Position numbers and translations under genes: made by a program. From Edaphobacter aggregans DSM 19364 (GTDB taxonomy: Bacteria > Acidobacteriota > Terriglobia > Terriglobales > Acidobacteriaceae): DNA of 64,000 bases. The notes below the pieces were generated by a model, which was given only the letters and a program-made list of their open reading frames with translations, was not told the origin of the DNA and did no database searches. Of the stretch, positions 50,353-58,592 are shown piece by piece. How positions within the stretch are numbered: position 1 is the first letter of the stretch; every line of letters begins with the position of its first letter. The stretch covers positions 310,087 through 374,086 of the forward strand of contig NZ_JQKI01000001.1 of assembly GCF_000745965.1 (NCBI RefSeq), read 5' to 3'.

Positions 50353-50973
50353 ATGCAAGACCCTGAAGCAAATAAGAAGAAGGTAGCTGACTTCCTCCAG
50401 ACCCTCACCTCCGCAGGCCGTCTGAATCTGAAGTTCAACATCCTCGCCAGCAACGGCCCCGTGCAACCGGGGTCCCCGGCCGACTCGTCGGCTGGGGTGG
50501 AAGTGCAACCCAACGCCAGCGACTCCGCCGGTGCAACCACTGCTGCTCCCGAAATCTCGGTCGAGCTCTCCGGCCCGGACGTCCCCCTCGTCCTCGCCCG
50601 CAACGGCGAACTCCTCCTCGCGATCGAACACGTCGCCGCCAAGATCCTCCGCTTCGAGCACGAGGACCACGACCGCATCTCCTTCGACGCCGACAACTTC
50701 AAGGTGCTCCGCCACCAGGAGCTTGTGCTCGCCGCCGAGGCTGCCATCGAGCGCGTCCGCCGCACCGGCCAGCCCTTCTCCTTCTCCCCCATGAGCTCCC
50801 GCGAACGCCGCCTGCTCCACCTCGCGCTCGCCCCCTCAGGACTCGCGACCGCCTCCTCCGGCGAAGGCCCGCGCCGCTTCGTCGTCCTCTACCCTGAGGG
50901 CGAAAAGCCTCCCGCCGAGCCGAGCCCCGCCGACCGCGCACAGGCCATCCGCCAGCGCTTCCGCCGCCGCTAG
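50353..50973 (+). CDS. jag: RNA-binding protein Jag/KhpB (KH plus R3H domains)
   Basis: The ~206-residue protein has an N-terminal part (VADFLQTLTSAGRLNLKFNI), a KH-like core (LARNGELLLAIEHVAAKIL...FEHEDHDRISFDADNFKVL) and an R3H domain (MSSRERRLLHLALAPSGLAT, then GPRRFVVLYP). Jag acts in RNA metabolism and is commonly encoded next to yidC. ATG 50353 has AGAGG upstream. Between the N-terminal part and the KH core is an extra segment encoded by a repeat flanked by an 8-bp duplication (50461-50510). It is separated from yidC by the large permease. Confidence 0.88.
   Translation: MQDPEANKKKVADFLQTLTSAGRLNLKFNILASNGPVQPGSPADSSAGVEVQPNASDSAGATTAAPEISVELSGPDVPLVLARNGELLLAIEHVAAKILRFEHEDHDRISFDADNFKVLRHQELVLAAEAAIERVRRTGQPFSFSPMSSRERRLLHLALAPSGLATASSGEGPRRFVVLYPEGEKPPAEPSPADRAQAIRQRFRRR
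50461..50510 (+). repeat. In-frame repeat insertion in jag with 8-bp flanking duplication
   Basis: GTGCAACC occurs at 50461-50468 and at 50503-50510, a period of 42 bases (14 codons). Between them is an imperfect palindrome, CCCCGGCCGAC (50474-50484) and GTCGGCTGGGG (50487-50497). The layout is that of a small inserted element with a target duplication. Confidence 0.75.
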
Positions 50974-50988
50974 CTCCCGATCATCCGC

Positions 50989-51690
50989 TCAGGCGACCCG
51001 CAGCCGCCTCCGAATCGCTCCCGCCACGCCCGCAAGCCCCGTCGCCATCAGCACCAGGCTGCCCGGCTCCGGAGCCTCAGCCGTAGGAGGCGGCGGCGGT
51101 GGAGGAGGCGGATTATCCCCACCCGTTCCCGTTGCCGGAGGATTAAACGGCGTCTGTCCATGAGTTCCACCCCCACCTGGAAACCCTCCGAATCCCGGAG
51201 GATAGACCCCCCCGTACCCGCCCGTCGGGTAACCCACGCCACCCCCCGCATAACTCGGCGGCGCCGCCAGCGCCAGGAACCCTGGAGAATCCGACTCAAG
51301 CGGCATCTCATCCGGTTTGCGGTACGCGAGGAATGCAGGCATCGGGTCCTGCGGCAGATCTCCCAGTGCCGGGGTGTCCTCAGGAAGATCCCCGCACGCA
51401 AGTTCGAATTTGCGCAGCATCTCTTCGCGGCTCATCGGGGGCCTGCGGTGCGCCGGCAGAACATACGGCTTTGGCGTCGGCTTCGGATGAGTCAGTGCCG
51501 CGATCTTGCGATGAACGTAGCGGTGCAGCCGGTGCCGGGCTGCGTTCGCCCGCTTCACCGCGTTTGAGTGAGCCAGATCGTTGCGGTATTCCGCGATCCA
51601 GCGCTCGCACTCCGTCGAGGCGTGTACCCGAACACCTGCGGAGGCACAGACCAGAAGAATTACCAAGGCAAAGACAACACGGCGCATCAA
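50989..51690 (-). CDS. PEP-CTERM sorting-signal protein
   Basis: The 233-residue protein has a signal peptide (1-24), an N-terminal Cys/Arg-containing domain (STECERWIAEYRNDLAHS...), a Gly/Pro-rich low-complexity stretch (residues ~150-205) and the C-terminal tripartite PEP-CTERM signal: EAPEPGSLVLMATGLAGVAG followed by a basic tail IRRRLR. Such signals are cut by exosortases and target proteins to the outer surface or exopolysaccharide. No exosortase gene is in the window. Function unknown. Confidence 0.88.
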   Translation of the reverse strand: MMRRVVFALVILLVCASAGVRVHASTECERWIAEYRNDLAHSNAVKRANAARHRLHRYVHRKIAALTHPKPTPKPYVLPAHRRPPMSREEMLRKFELACGDLPEDTPALGDLPQDPMPAFLAYRKPDEMPLESDSPGFLALAAPPSYAGGGVGYPTGGYGGVYPPGFGGFPGGGGTHGQTPFNPPATGTGGDNPPPPPPPPPTAEAPEPGSLVLMATGLAGVAGAIRRRLRVA

Positions 51691-51870
51691 AGTATCCCAG
51701 GCCCAGGGCGCGATTACTCACGCCCGAAATAGCAAATCTGCCTTGGAATTTGCAATTGATACGCCAAAGAATTATGTGCAGGGATCGCCCACATTTGTGT
51801 GCAATTTGCAGAAAACGTAACGCTTCTTTTTCCCTCTTACAAAGAATCGGGGAAGGCGTTTTCCTCTGAG

Positions 51871-52407
51871 CTAGGCAAATCGTTGCATCTTAGCAACCTT
51901 TGCGCGAGGCTCCGAAACCGCCTCTGAATCTTGCCCGCCTTGCAGGAAGGTTTGCCACTCGACTGATTCTGCCGCCCGCTTAACCCTCATGTGGCGCCGG
52001 ACAAGCAGCCTCATCACATGCTTCTTCAGAAGCAGTCTCCCGACCACGTCGCCCATCGATCCCATCGGTGCCGTAAAGTGAACCTCATCTCGCATCCGGG
52101 TTCCGTCGTCCATCGGAGCGAAGTGATGCTCGTGCACATAGTGCCGGAAACCACCGGAGGCCATCACCTCCCGGTAGTAGGTGCAGGGCCGGATCTCCTC
52201 GATCCGGCATGTGTGGGATAGCCGGAGTCCACATCGCCATCCCTGCCAGGAGACGGTATCCCCCACCCGGAGCGATCCCGACCTCCTGCCATCGACCGCA
52301 GTCACCGATCCGGCCAACGCATGGAGCTCCGCGCAGGTCGCCAATCGGAAGCAGCGATCCACCGGGGCGTTTACCCAAGTTGTCAACCGAACCGTAACCA
52401 TAGCCAA
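51871..52407 (-). CDS. SRPBCC-fold (polyketide cyclase-like) protein, paralogue 1
   Basis: The 178-residue protein begins VRLTTWVNAPVDRCFRLATC, the usual start of the SRPBCC ligand-binding helix-grip fold, and has the later segments SWQGWRCGLRLSHTCRIEEI, HHFAPMDDGTRMRDEVHF and GRLLLKKHVMRLL. Members bind hydrophobic ligands. A paralogue with the same length and layout lies 1.6 kb upstream (53973-54455), so the two probably arose by duplication. No operon partner. Confidence 0.85.
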   Translation of the reverse strand: MAMVTVRLTTWVNAPVDRCFRLATCAELHALAGSVTAVDGRRSGSLRVGDTVSWQGWRCGLRLSHTCRIEEIRPCTYYREVMASGGFRHYVHEHHFAPMDDGTRMRDEVHFTAPMGSMGDVVGRLLLKKHVMRLLVRRHMRVKRAAESVEWQTFLQGGQDSEAVSEPRAKVAKMQRFA

Positions 52408-52589
52408 GACCGAATCCCCTGGGGAGGGTTGGCATCCGAAGATGCAAAGGAATCCTCTTACCCGGTAAACTCCATGTCCGTTGGATGCACACTCCGGCCC
52501 CGAGGAGAGCTATCGCTGCGCAAAAATCCCGTCACAATGTCTTGGCTGCGCCACAAACTCTTTTATTTCAGTGTGTTCTCAATAAGGCA

Positions 52590-52633
52590 GCACGCTAACC
52601 ACGCAAGCAACGGTGCCTGCGCGGTTAGCGTGC
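52590..52633 (-). terminator. Hairpin after the TonB receptor fragment
   Basis: GCACGCTAACC (52590-52600) pairs with GGTTAGCGTGC (52623-52633) around a 22-base loop that contains its own partial symmetry. It lies 27 bp after the fragment's stop on the minus strand. Confidence 0.6.
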
Positions 52634-52659
52634 CGGAGGATGTTCACGATCCCCGTGCG

Positions 52660-53972
52660 TCAAAACAGATACTTGACCGCAAGCTGCAGCTCACGATTGT
52701 TGATCTTTGTCGACGATATCTGACCGAACGCGCTCGCTCCGAGCGACGCGCCGGGGTTGGAGAACTGCGGCGTGTTCAGGGCGTTAAAGGCTTCGAACCG
52801 AACCTGCAGGTTGTGCGACTCCGCATACGGCATCGCAAAGTTCTTCATCACCGAGACGTTCACGGTCTTTACTCCCGGTCCTATGAGGTAGTTCCTGGGC
52901 GTCGTTCCGAAGGCGTATCCGCTCAGCGCGAAGGCGTTGCTGTTGTACCAGCCGTTGATCGCCGACTTGTTCGAGAGGTAGGGATTCGCGCCGGGCACCA
53001 GGCTGGGCCGCTGCCATGGATTGTCGTTGTTCTGCGAGTCCGTGCTCTGCGTTACGTTCACCGGGTTTCCTGAGGCCAGGGCGATCAGCCCATTCAGCGT
53101 CCACCCGTTGGCCGCCAGCCCCGCCATCTTGCTCTGGGCGAAGTCCGGCAGCCGATAGACGTAGGCCACGACGAGGTTGTGCCGCTGGTCGTTGGTCCCG
53201 TTTGCCCACTCATGCGGATGTCGCACGTCCTGGCAGGTGCAACCGCCCGTATTGGTCGAGTTGCCTTGGTTGTCGAACATGTGCGACCAGACGTACGAGG
53301 CCGTGATATTCGAGCGCGGATTCACCCTCCACTCCAGGTGTTCCTGCAGGGCGTTGTAGTTCGATGCTCCCGTGAAGTCCAGAGCGCGAATGCGCGCAAA
53401 CGTCGGATACGGCCGCCGCGTCTGGATGGTGCCCGGACCCGGCTGCGGCGAGTTGTAGTACTGGATGCTGGTATCAAGGTCCGATCCGTGCGTGCCGACA
53501 TACGACGTGTCCAACACCAGCTTGCCGAATTGCTGTTCGATCGTCGCATTCCACGTCTGCACCATCGCATCAGGACGGTGTCGGTCGGCAGGCATCGTCA
53601 CCACGTTGAAGAAGGGGTTCGCCGGATACAGCGCCGCCGGAACCGGAGTCTGGATACTGGCCACCGGAGGTGCCGTCGGCCCCGAGTTCGGATTCGTGAT
53701 CGTCAGGCTTCCCGCCGTCGGCGGATTCAGCTGCAGGATGTTGATGTTGTCGAACTGGCCGCCGTAGTACGTGATGCCGTAGCCTCCGCGGATGATCGTC
53801 GTCGGGGTCCAACTCCACGCAAAGCCCAGTCGCGGCGCGAGGTCCTTGTACGTGATGCTCCATATATCGTTCAGCCGCTGCCCCGGAGCCGGCGTCAGCA
53901 CCGGCGGCGTCTGGCTGAAGTCCAGCGTGCGCGACACATTGTTGGTATCCACTGGCGACTTAGCGTCCGGAC
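52660..53972 (-). pseudogene. 3' fragment of a TonB-dependent receptor (Oar-like), 5' truncated
   Basis: The 430-residue open frame is the C-terminal beta-barrel of an acidobacterial Oar/CarbA-like TonB receptor: DLAPRLGFAWSWTPTTIIRG, QTWNATIEQQFGKLVLDTSY, NITASYVWSHMFDNQGN and the terminal barrel strand NRELQLAVKYLF. Full-length relatives are ~1100 residues with a carboxypeptidase-regulatory domain, plug and barrel start; all that is absent. The frame runs open, without a proper start, up to the stop of the adjacent SRPBCC gene, where the similarity ends. This is a recombination relic, probably not expressed. Confidence 0.88.
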
Positions 53973-54455
53973 TTATCGTTCGTTAGCGAGGTATCGCTGC
54001 CAACCGTTCGATTCAGCAATTCTCTTAATTGTGGTGTTTCGCTCCACGAGAAATCGCCGCATGTAGTCGCGAAGAACAAGCCTCTCCGCCATCAAGCCCA
54101 ATGCGCCGAAGGGCGCCGCGAACTCCAGGACATCACGCATGATCGTCTCATCGCCGACCGCTTCGAAAAAGTGCTCATGACGAAAGCTTTTAAATGCGCC
54201 ATAGGTCATCTCGTCGCAGAAGAAGCGATATGGCTCATAGTCCACGATCTTACTAGTGTGGCGCAGTCGAAATCCGAAGTGCGTGCCCTCCCACGTGACT
54301 GACTCGCCATGGCCGATCAATCCATTCGTCACGCCGGCTATCGCTCGTTCACCCGTAGGAACGGTCGAATCCATGTGCAGATCAACACTCAAAGACAATA
54401 GAAAGCACCGCTCCGCAGAAGCAGCGATCCTCGTCTCGAGGCGGACCGTTTGCAC
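53973..54455 (-). CDS. SRPBCC-fold protein, paralogue 2, directly after thrS
   Basis: The 160-residue protein (VRLETRIAASAERCFLLSLS..., HTSKIVDYEPYRFFCDEMTY, FRHEHFFEAVGDETIMRDVL, ERLVLRDYMRRFLVERN) shares the helix-grip fold with the protein at 51871-52407. The start is GTG 54455, only 3 bp after the thrS stop, so it is probably co-transcribed with thrS. The truncated TonB barrel lies directly downstream of its stop. Ligand unknown; the lack of any tRNA-related feature suggests the linkage is incidental. Confidence 0.85.
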   Translation of the reverse strand: MQTVRLETRIAASAERCFLLSLSVDLHMDSTVPTGERAIAGVTNGLIGHGESVTWEGTHFGFRLRHTSKIVDYEPYRFFCDEMTYGAFKSFRHEHFFEAVGDETIMRDVLEFAAPFGALGLMAERLVLRDYMRRFLVERNTTIKRIAESNGWQRYLANER

Positions 54456-54458
54456 CGA

Positions 54459-56504
54459 CTACAGCCCTACGCCTCGGCTCGCCACCAAGCCGTTCGCTCT
54501 CTCAATAAACCTAGTCAACGCAACCGAGCCCTCATCGCCCTTGCCGCGCGTGCGCACGCTCACCGCCCCGCTTGCGGCTTCCTTGTCGCCCATCACGAGC
54601 ACGAACGGAACCTTCTGCATCGTAAACTCGCGGATCTTCGCGTTCATCTTCTCGTTGCGCGCGTCGAGTTCCACGCGCAGGCCGGCGGCCTCCAGCTCGC
54701 GCTTCACCTTCGTCGCGTAGTCGAGATGCTTCTCACTGATGGGAACGATGCCCACCTGCACCGGAGCCAGCCACATCGGGAACGCTCCCGCGTAGTGCTC
54801 GATCAGCACGCCGAAGAACCGCTCCACTGAGCCAAACAGCGCACGATGCACCATCACCGGGCGATGCTTCTCGCCGTCCTCGCCCGTGTACTCGAGCTCA
54901 AAGCGCTGCGGCAGGTTAAAGTCAAATTGAACTGTGGACAACTGCCACAGCCGGCCCAGCACGTCCACCAGCTTGATGTCGATCTTCGGCCCATAGAACG
55001 CGGCCTCACCGGGAATCTCGCGGTACGGAATCCCCTTCGCATCCAGCACCTTCTTGAGCGAGCCGACCGCCGTCTCCCAGTGCTCGGCCGAGCCGACGTA
55101 GCTCTTCTGGTCCTTCGGGTCCCACGTCGAAAGCTCTACCTTGAACTCAGCGAAGCCAAAGGCCTTCAGCACCTCGTCGGCGAACTCAACGCATGCCGCG
55201 ATCTCGCTCTCAATCTGCTCCGGCGTGCAGAAGATGTGCGCATCGTCCTGCGTAAACCCACGCACGCGCAACAGCCCGTGCATCGTTCCCGACCGCTCGT
55301 AGCGATACACATTCCCCAGCTCCGCGTAGCGCTGCGGCAGGTCGCGATAGCTCTTCGGCGAGTTCTTGTAGATAAGGATGTGCCCCGGGCAGTTCATCGG
55401 CTTCAGCCGGTACTCAGCATCATCCAGCTCCATCGGCGGATACATGTTCCCCGAGTAAAATCCCTCGTGCCCGGAGATCTTCCACAGCTCCCGGCGCATG
55501 ATGTGAGGCGTGAAGACCATCTCGTAGCCGCGGCGGATGCACTCATCGCGCATCCAGTCCTCCATCGTCTTGCGGATCAGCCCGCCCTTCGGGTGCCAGA
55601 AGATTAGCCCCGCGCCCGCGACCTCCTGGATCGAGAACAGATCAAGCTGCTTGCCCAGCACGCGATGATCGCGCGCCTTGATCTCCTCCAACCGCTTGAA
55701 GTGCTGCTCCATGTCCTTCGCGTTGAAGAAGGCCGTGCCGTAGACGCGCTGCAGCTGCTGGTTCTTCTCATCGCCCAGCCAGTAAGCTCCCGCGACCGAC
55801 GTCACCTTGAACGCCTTCACCCGCCCCGTCGAGGGCACATGCGGCCCTCGGCAGAAGTCCGTGAAGCCGCCGTTCTTATAGAGCGAGATCTCGTCGCCCG
55901 GCTTCGTGAAACGCTCGATGAAGTGCACCTTCATGAAGTCGCCGTTGGCCCTGTACTCCGCGAGCCCCTTCTCGCGAGTCTCGTGCTCGCGCACAAACCT
56001 CTCGTCGCGCGCTACCACATCCGCCATGCGCTCTTCGATCGCAGCCAGGTCCGCCTCCGAGAAAGGCGTCTCGCGATACACGTCGTAGAAGTAGCCCGAG
56101 TCTGTTGCCGGCCCATGCCCCAGCTTCGTCTCCGGAAACAGCTCCAGGATCGCCGTCGCCATCACGTGCGCCGCCGAATGCCGCACTACCTTCAGCGCCG
56201 CCTCATCCGACTCCTTCAGCAGCTCCAGCGCAACGTCCTCGTTGAGCGGAGCCGCAAGGTCCACCAGCCGCTCGCCGGTCTCGGCGGCCGAGCTATACAT
56301 CCCGGCCTCGCTCTGCGCCTCCGTCGCCTCGTCCTCTGCCGTCTCGCCCACAGGCGCAGGAACGGCCAGCGGACGAATCCGCGCCACAACGACAGCGGCG
56401 GCCAGCCGCGGAGAGATGCTCATGGCAACGTCATACGGTGTAGTCCCGCGCACAACCTCGCGCACCGACCCATCTGGAAGCTGTACCTTAATCTGCTCGC
56501 TCAT
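54459..56504 (-). CDS. thrS: Threonyl-tRNA synthetase
   Basis: ThrRS attaches threonine to tRNA-Thr. The 681-residue protein has an N-terminal TGS domain with an unusual insert (residues ~45-80, Ala/Glu-rich), the editing domain with HSAAHVMATAI and the class II core with motif 2-like NVYRYERSGTMHGLLRVRGF. Zinc-site segments (MNCPGHI, TQDDAHIF) and the C-terminal anticodon-binding domain (RVELDARNEKMNAKIREF) are also visible. No T-box leader is visible before the start. Downstream, an SRPBCC gene follows after 3 bp. The usual infC-rpmI-rplT neighbours are absent. Confidence 0.96.
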   Translation of the reverse strand: MSEQIKVQLPDGSVREVVRGTTPYDVAMSISPRLAAAVVVARIRPLAVPAPVGETAEDEATEAQSEAGMYSSAAETGERLVDLAAPLNEDVALELLKESDEAALKVVRHSAAHVMATAILELFPETKLGHGPATDSGYFYDVYRETPFSEADLAAIEERMADVVARDERFVREHETREKGLAEYRANGDFMKVHFIERFTKPGDEISLYKNGGFTDFCRGPHVPSTGRVKAFKVTSVAGAYWLGDEKNQQLQRVYGTAFFNAKDMEQHFKRLEEIKARDHRVLGKQLDLFSIQEVAGAGLIFWHPKGGLIRKTMEDWMRDECIRRGYEMVFTPHIMRRELWKISGHEGFYSGNMYPPMELDDAEYRLKPMNCPGHILIYKNSPKSYRDLPQRYAELGNVYRYERSGTMHGLLRVRGFTQDDAHIFCTPEQIESEIAACVEFADEVLKAFGFAEFKVELSTWDPKDQKSYVGSAEHWETAVGSLKKVLDAKGIPYREIPGEAAFYGPKIDIKLVDVLGRLWQLSTVQFDFNLPQRFELEYTGEDGEKHRPVMVHRALFGSVERFFGVLIEHYAGAFPMWLAPVQVGIVPISEKHLDYATKVKRELEAAGLRVELDARNEKMNAKIREFTMQKVPFVLVMGDKEAASGAVSVRTRGKGDEGSVALTRFIERANGLVASRGVGL

Positions 56505-56649
56505 AGTTCAATTTATCCAGCATATTTGCTTTACGGGCTGCGCACCAACTTCTGCAGTCGCGCCCGCATCTACCTCCATGAGCCCCCGGACCGCCACGCG
56601 GCCCAGAAATCGCAGCAATAGAATTTTGTTTTCCGTATCAGGAGTGCTT

Positions 56650-56907
56650 ATGCAGGTTTTGTGCGCCCCCTCTGAATCGTCCCCTGACATCTACTGCCCC
56701 GTCTGCTTGATGGGCTTTCGCCTCTTCTGGGAGCGAACCAGCATCGCGGACCGCCAGGCCAGGCTTTCCGACATCTACGACAAGCTTCGGGAACATCACG
56801 CAGACCTCGCGGTTGTCGCACATCCCGAGACCCCGTTCACGATTCCAGAATGGTCCGGACTCCCGCAGTTCTCCGGTGCGGCCCTCCTCGGCGGAGCTTC
56901 GTTTTAA
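56650..56907 (+). CDS. Small CxxC protein, paralogue A of a conserved pair
   Basis: The 85-residue protein MQVLCAPSESSPDIYCPVCL continues GFRLFWERTS and ends TIPEWSGLPQFSGAALLGGA. It keeps a CxxC pair near residues 16-19, an HH and HP midsection (REHHADLAVVAHPETPF) and a strongly conserved C-terminal end. The second copy lies at 60621. AGGAG precedes its ATG. The CxxC pair with only two cysteines suggests half a metal site that could be completed by dimerisation, or a redox pair. No known family recognised. Confidence 0.72.
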   Translation: MQVLCAPSESSPDIYCPVCLMGFRLFWERTSIADRQARLSDIYDKLREHHADLAVVAHPETPFTIPEWSGLPQFSGAALLGGASF

Positions 56908-56933
56908 CTGCTAAGCGCAACAATGCTCTCCCG

Positions 56934-57605
56934 CTAGCGCTCTGAGGCTCCAGCCCTGGCGCTGCTCGCTCTTGACGCCACCGCGCAGGCGTTCACATAC
57001 GCCCGCACCATCACCTGCAGGCCCTCGCGCATGGCCTCGAGCGTCCCCGGAGCCTTGCTCGCCTCCAGCATCGTCCGGCTCACCCCGTACATCGCCGCTA
57101 ACGCGGTCGCCGCTATCACGTGCACGTCTTCAGTGAAACTCGCGCCGGACGACTCCAGCATCTCCGAGATCGCCTTCATTCCACGCGGGGTGAGATGCCG
57201 CACAATCTCCGCCCCGCCCACATCGTCGCTCACGTAGTAGATCGCCTTGCTAGCCTCAACATCTCTCAGCTTGGCCGCCAGATACTCCGCCACGAGCACA
57301 TCCGCCATCTGCTCCAGCGCCGCACCCCTTTGCTGAGCGCACGCGGCCTCGACCGCGCGCGTTATTTTTTCCATGTGCCTCCGCACCACCGCCTGCAGCA
57401 GCGAGCTCTTGTTCGGGAAGTACTGGTACAGCGTCCCGACCGAGACTCCGGCCCGCGCCGCGACCTTTGTCGTCGTCAGCCGCTGCTGGCCGACGCTGAG
57501 CAAAACCTGAATCGTCGCCTCGCAGATCGCCTCCACGCTCGCGTTCGAGCGTGCCTGAACTGGCGATTTTCGCGGCTCCAGCTGCGGTTTCGATCTCCTG
57601 GGCAA
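56934..57605 (-). CDS. TetR-family regulator, probable repressor of the adjacent reductase gene
   Basis: The 223-residue protein has the TetR helix-turn-helix (SVEAICEATIQVLLSVGQQR...AGVSVGTLYQYFPNKSSLL) and an all-helical ligand domain. It is divergently placed from pdxI, with 41 bp between the start codons and a palindrome covering the pdxI start. The best guess is that it represses itself and the reductase. Inducer unknown. Confidence 0.9.
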   Translation of the reverse strand: MPRRSKPQLEPRKSPVQARSNASVEAICEATIQVLLSVGQQRLTTTKVAARAGVSVGTLYQYFPNKSSLLQAVVRRHMEKITRAVEAACAQQRGAALEQMADVLVAEYLAAKLRDVEASKAIYYVSDDVGGAEIVRHLTPRGMKAISEMLESSGASFTEDVHVIAATALAAMYGVSRTMLEASKAPGTLEAMREGLQVMVRAYVNACAVASRASSARAGASER

Positions 57606-57630
57606 ATGCGAACTCCTGAGGTAAAACTTT

Positions 57631-57652
57631 GCTCATCTAAAGAAACATGAGC
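57631..57652. promoter_or_regulatory. Inverted repeat over the pdxI start, candidate TetR operator
   Basis: GCTCAT (57631-57636) and ATGAGC (57647-57652) are perfect 6-base arms separated by 10 bases; the right arm contains the pdxI start codon. No Shine-Dalgarno precedes that ATG, so the transcript may be nearly leaderless. Confidence 0.45.
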
Positions 57653-58534
57653 GATCAAATAAATCTCGGCGGCACCTTCACTGTTACCGGTACGAACTTC
57701 AGTGTCAACCGCGTCGGCTACGGAGCCATGCAACTGGCCGGCCCTCACGCCTTCGGCCCGCCCAAAGACCGCGCCGCTGCCGTTGCCGTTCTGCAGGAGG
57801 CCGTCGCCACCGGCATCAACCACATTGACACCAGCGACTACTACGGTCCGCACGTCACCAACCAGATCATCAAGGAAGCGCTGCACCCGTACAAGGACAA
57901 CCTCGTTATCGTCACCAAGGTCGGCGCTCGCCGCGGCCACGATGGCTCGTGGATCATGGACTCCTCGCGCCAGTGCCTCATCGGCGGCGTGCACGACAAC
58001 CTCCGCAACCTCTCACTCGACGCGCTGGACGTGGTCAACCTCCGCGTAGGCGGCTTCACAACGCCGACCGACGGCTCGATCGAAGAGCCCTTTACGGTCC
58101 TCGCCGAGCTGCAGCGCCAGGGCCTCATCCGCCACCTCGGCCTCTCGAACGTCACCTCCGCGCAGCTCGCCGAAGCGCAAAAGATCGCCCCGGTCGTCGG
58201 TATCCAGAACTTCTACAACATCGCCAATCGCAGTGACGACAGCTTCATCGCCGCGCTCGCTGCGCAGGGCATCGCCTACGTCCCCTTCTTCCCGCTCGGT
58301 GGCTTCACGCCATTGCAGTCGTCCACGCTTGACGCAGCTGCAAAGGCCCTCGACGCCACACCCATGCAGGTCGCACTGGCATGGCTGCTCCAGCGCGCGC
58401 CCAACATGCTGCTGATCCCCGGCACCTCCTCGGTCGCGCACCTTCGCGAGAACATCGCCGCCGCCAACCTGAAACTGCCGCCCGAGATCCTGGAAGGTCT
58501 GAACGCGATCGCAATCGTGGCGGCCGAGCGCTAA
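57647..58534 (+). CDS. pdxI: Aldo/keto reductase, pyridoxal reductase (PdxI/YdbC) type
   Basis: The 295-residue protein closely resembles E. coli PdxI: VNRVGYGAMQLAGPHAFGPP, HIDTSDYYGPHVTNQIIKEA, VVTKVGARRG-like IVTKVGARRGHDGSWI, YVPFFPLGGFTPLQSSTLD and ALAWLLQRAPNMLLIPGTSS. The catalytic Asp, Tyr and Lys are present, while the usual His is replaced in DVVNLRVGG, as in the PdxI group. The enzyme reduces pyridoxal to pyridoxine with NADPH. It is divergent from a TetR gene that probably controls it. The role in acidobacteria is inferred from similarity. Confidence 0.85.
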   Translation: MSDQINLGGTFTVTGTNFSVNRVGYGAMQLAGPHAFGPPKDRAAAVAVLQEAVATGINHIDTSDYYGPHVTNQIIKEALHPYKDNLVIVTKVGARRGHDGSWIMDSSRQCLIGGVHDNLRNLSLDALDVVNLRVGGFTTPTDGSIEEPFTVLAELQRQGLIRHLGLSNVTSAQLAEAQKIAPVVGIQNFYNIANRSDDSFIAALAAQGIAYVPFFPLGGFTPLQSSTLDAAAKALDATPMQVALAWLLQRAPNMLLIPGTSSVAHLRENIAAANLKLPPEILEGLNAIAIVAAER

Positions 58535-58592
58535 TCGGACACTCGCACGATTCGCGTCGCCCAGCAGGGCCCGCCGCTGCATCTCACTAAAC

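Noticed and set aside
56505-56649. T-box leader for thrS
   Set aside because: The leader is too short and has no T-box core sequence or terminator hairpin.
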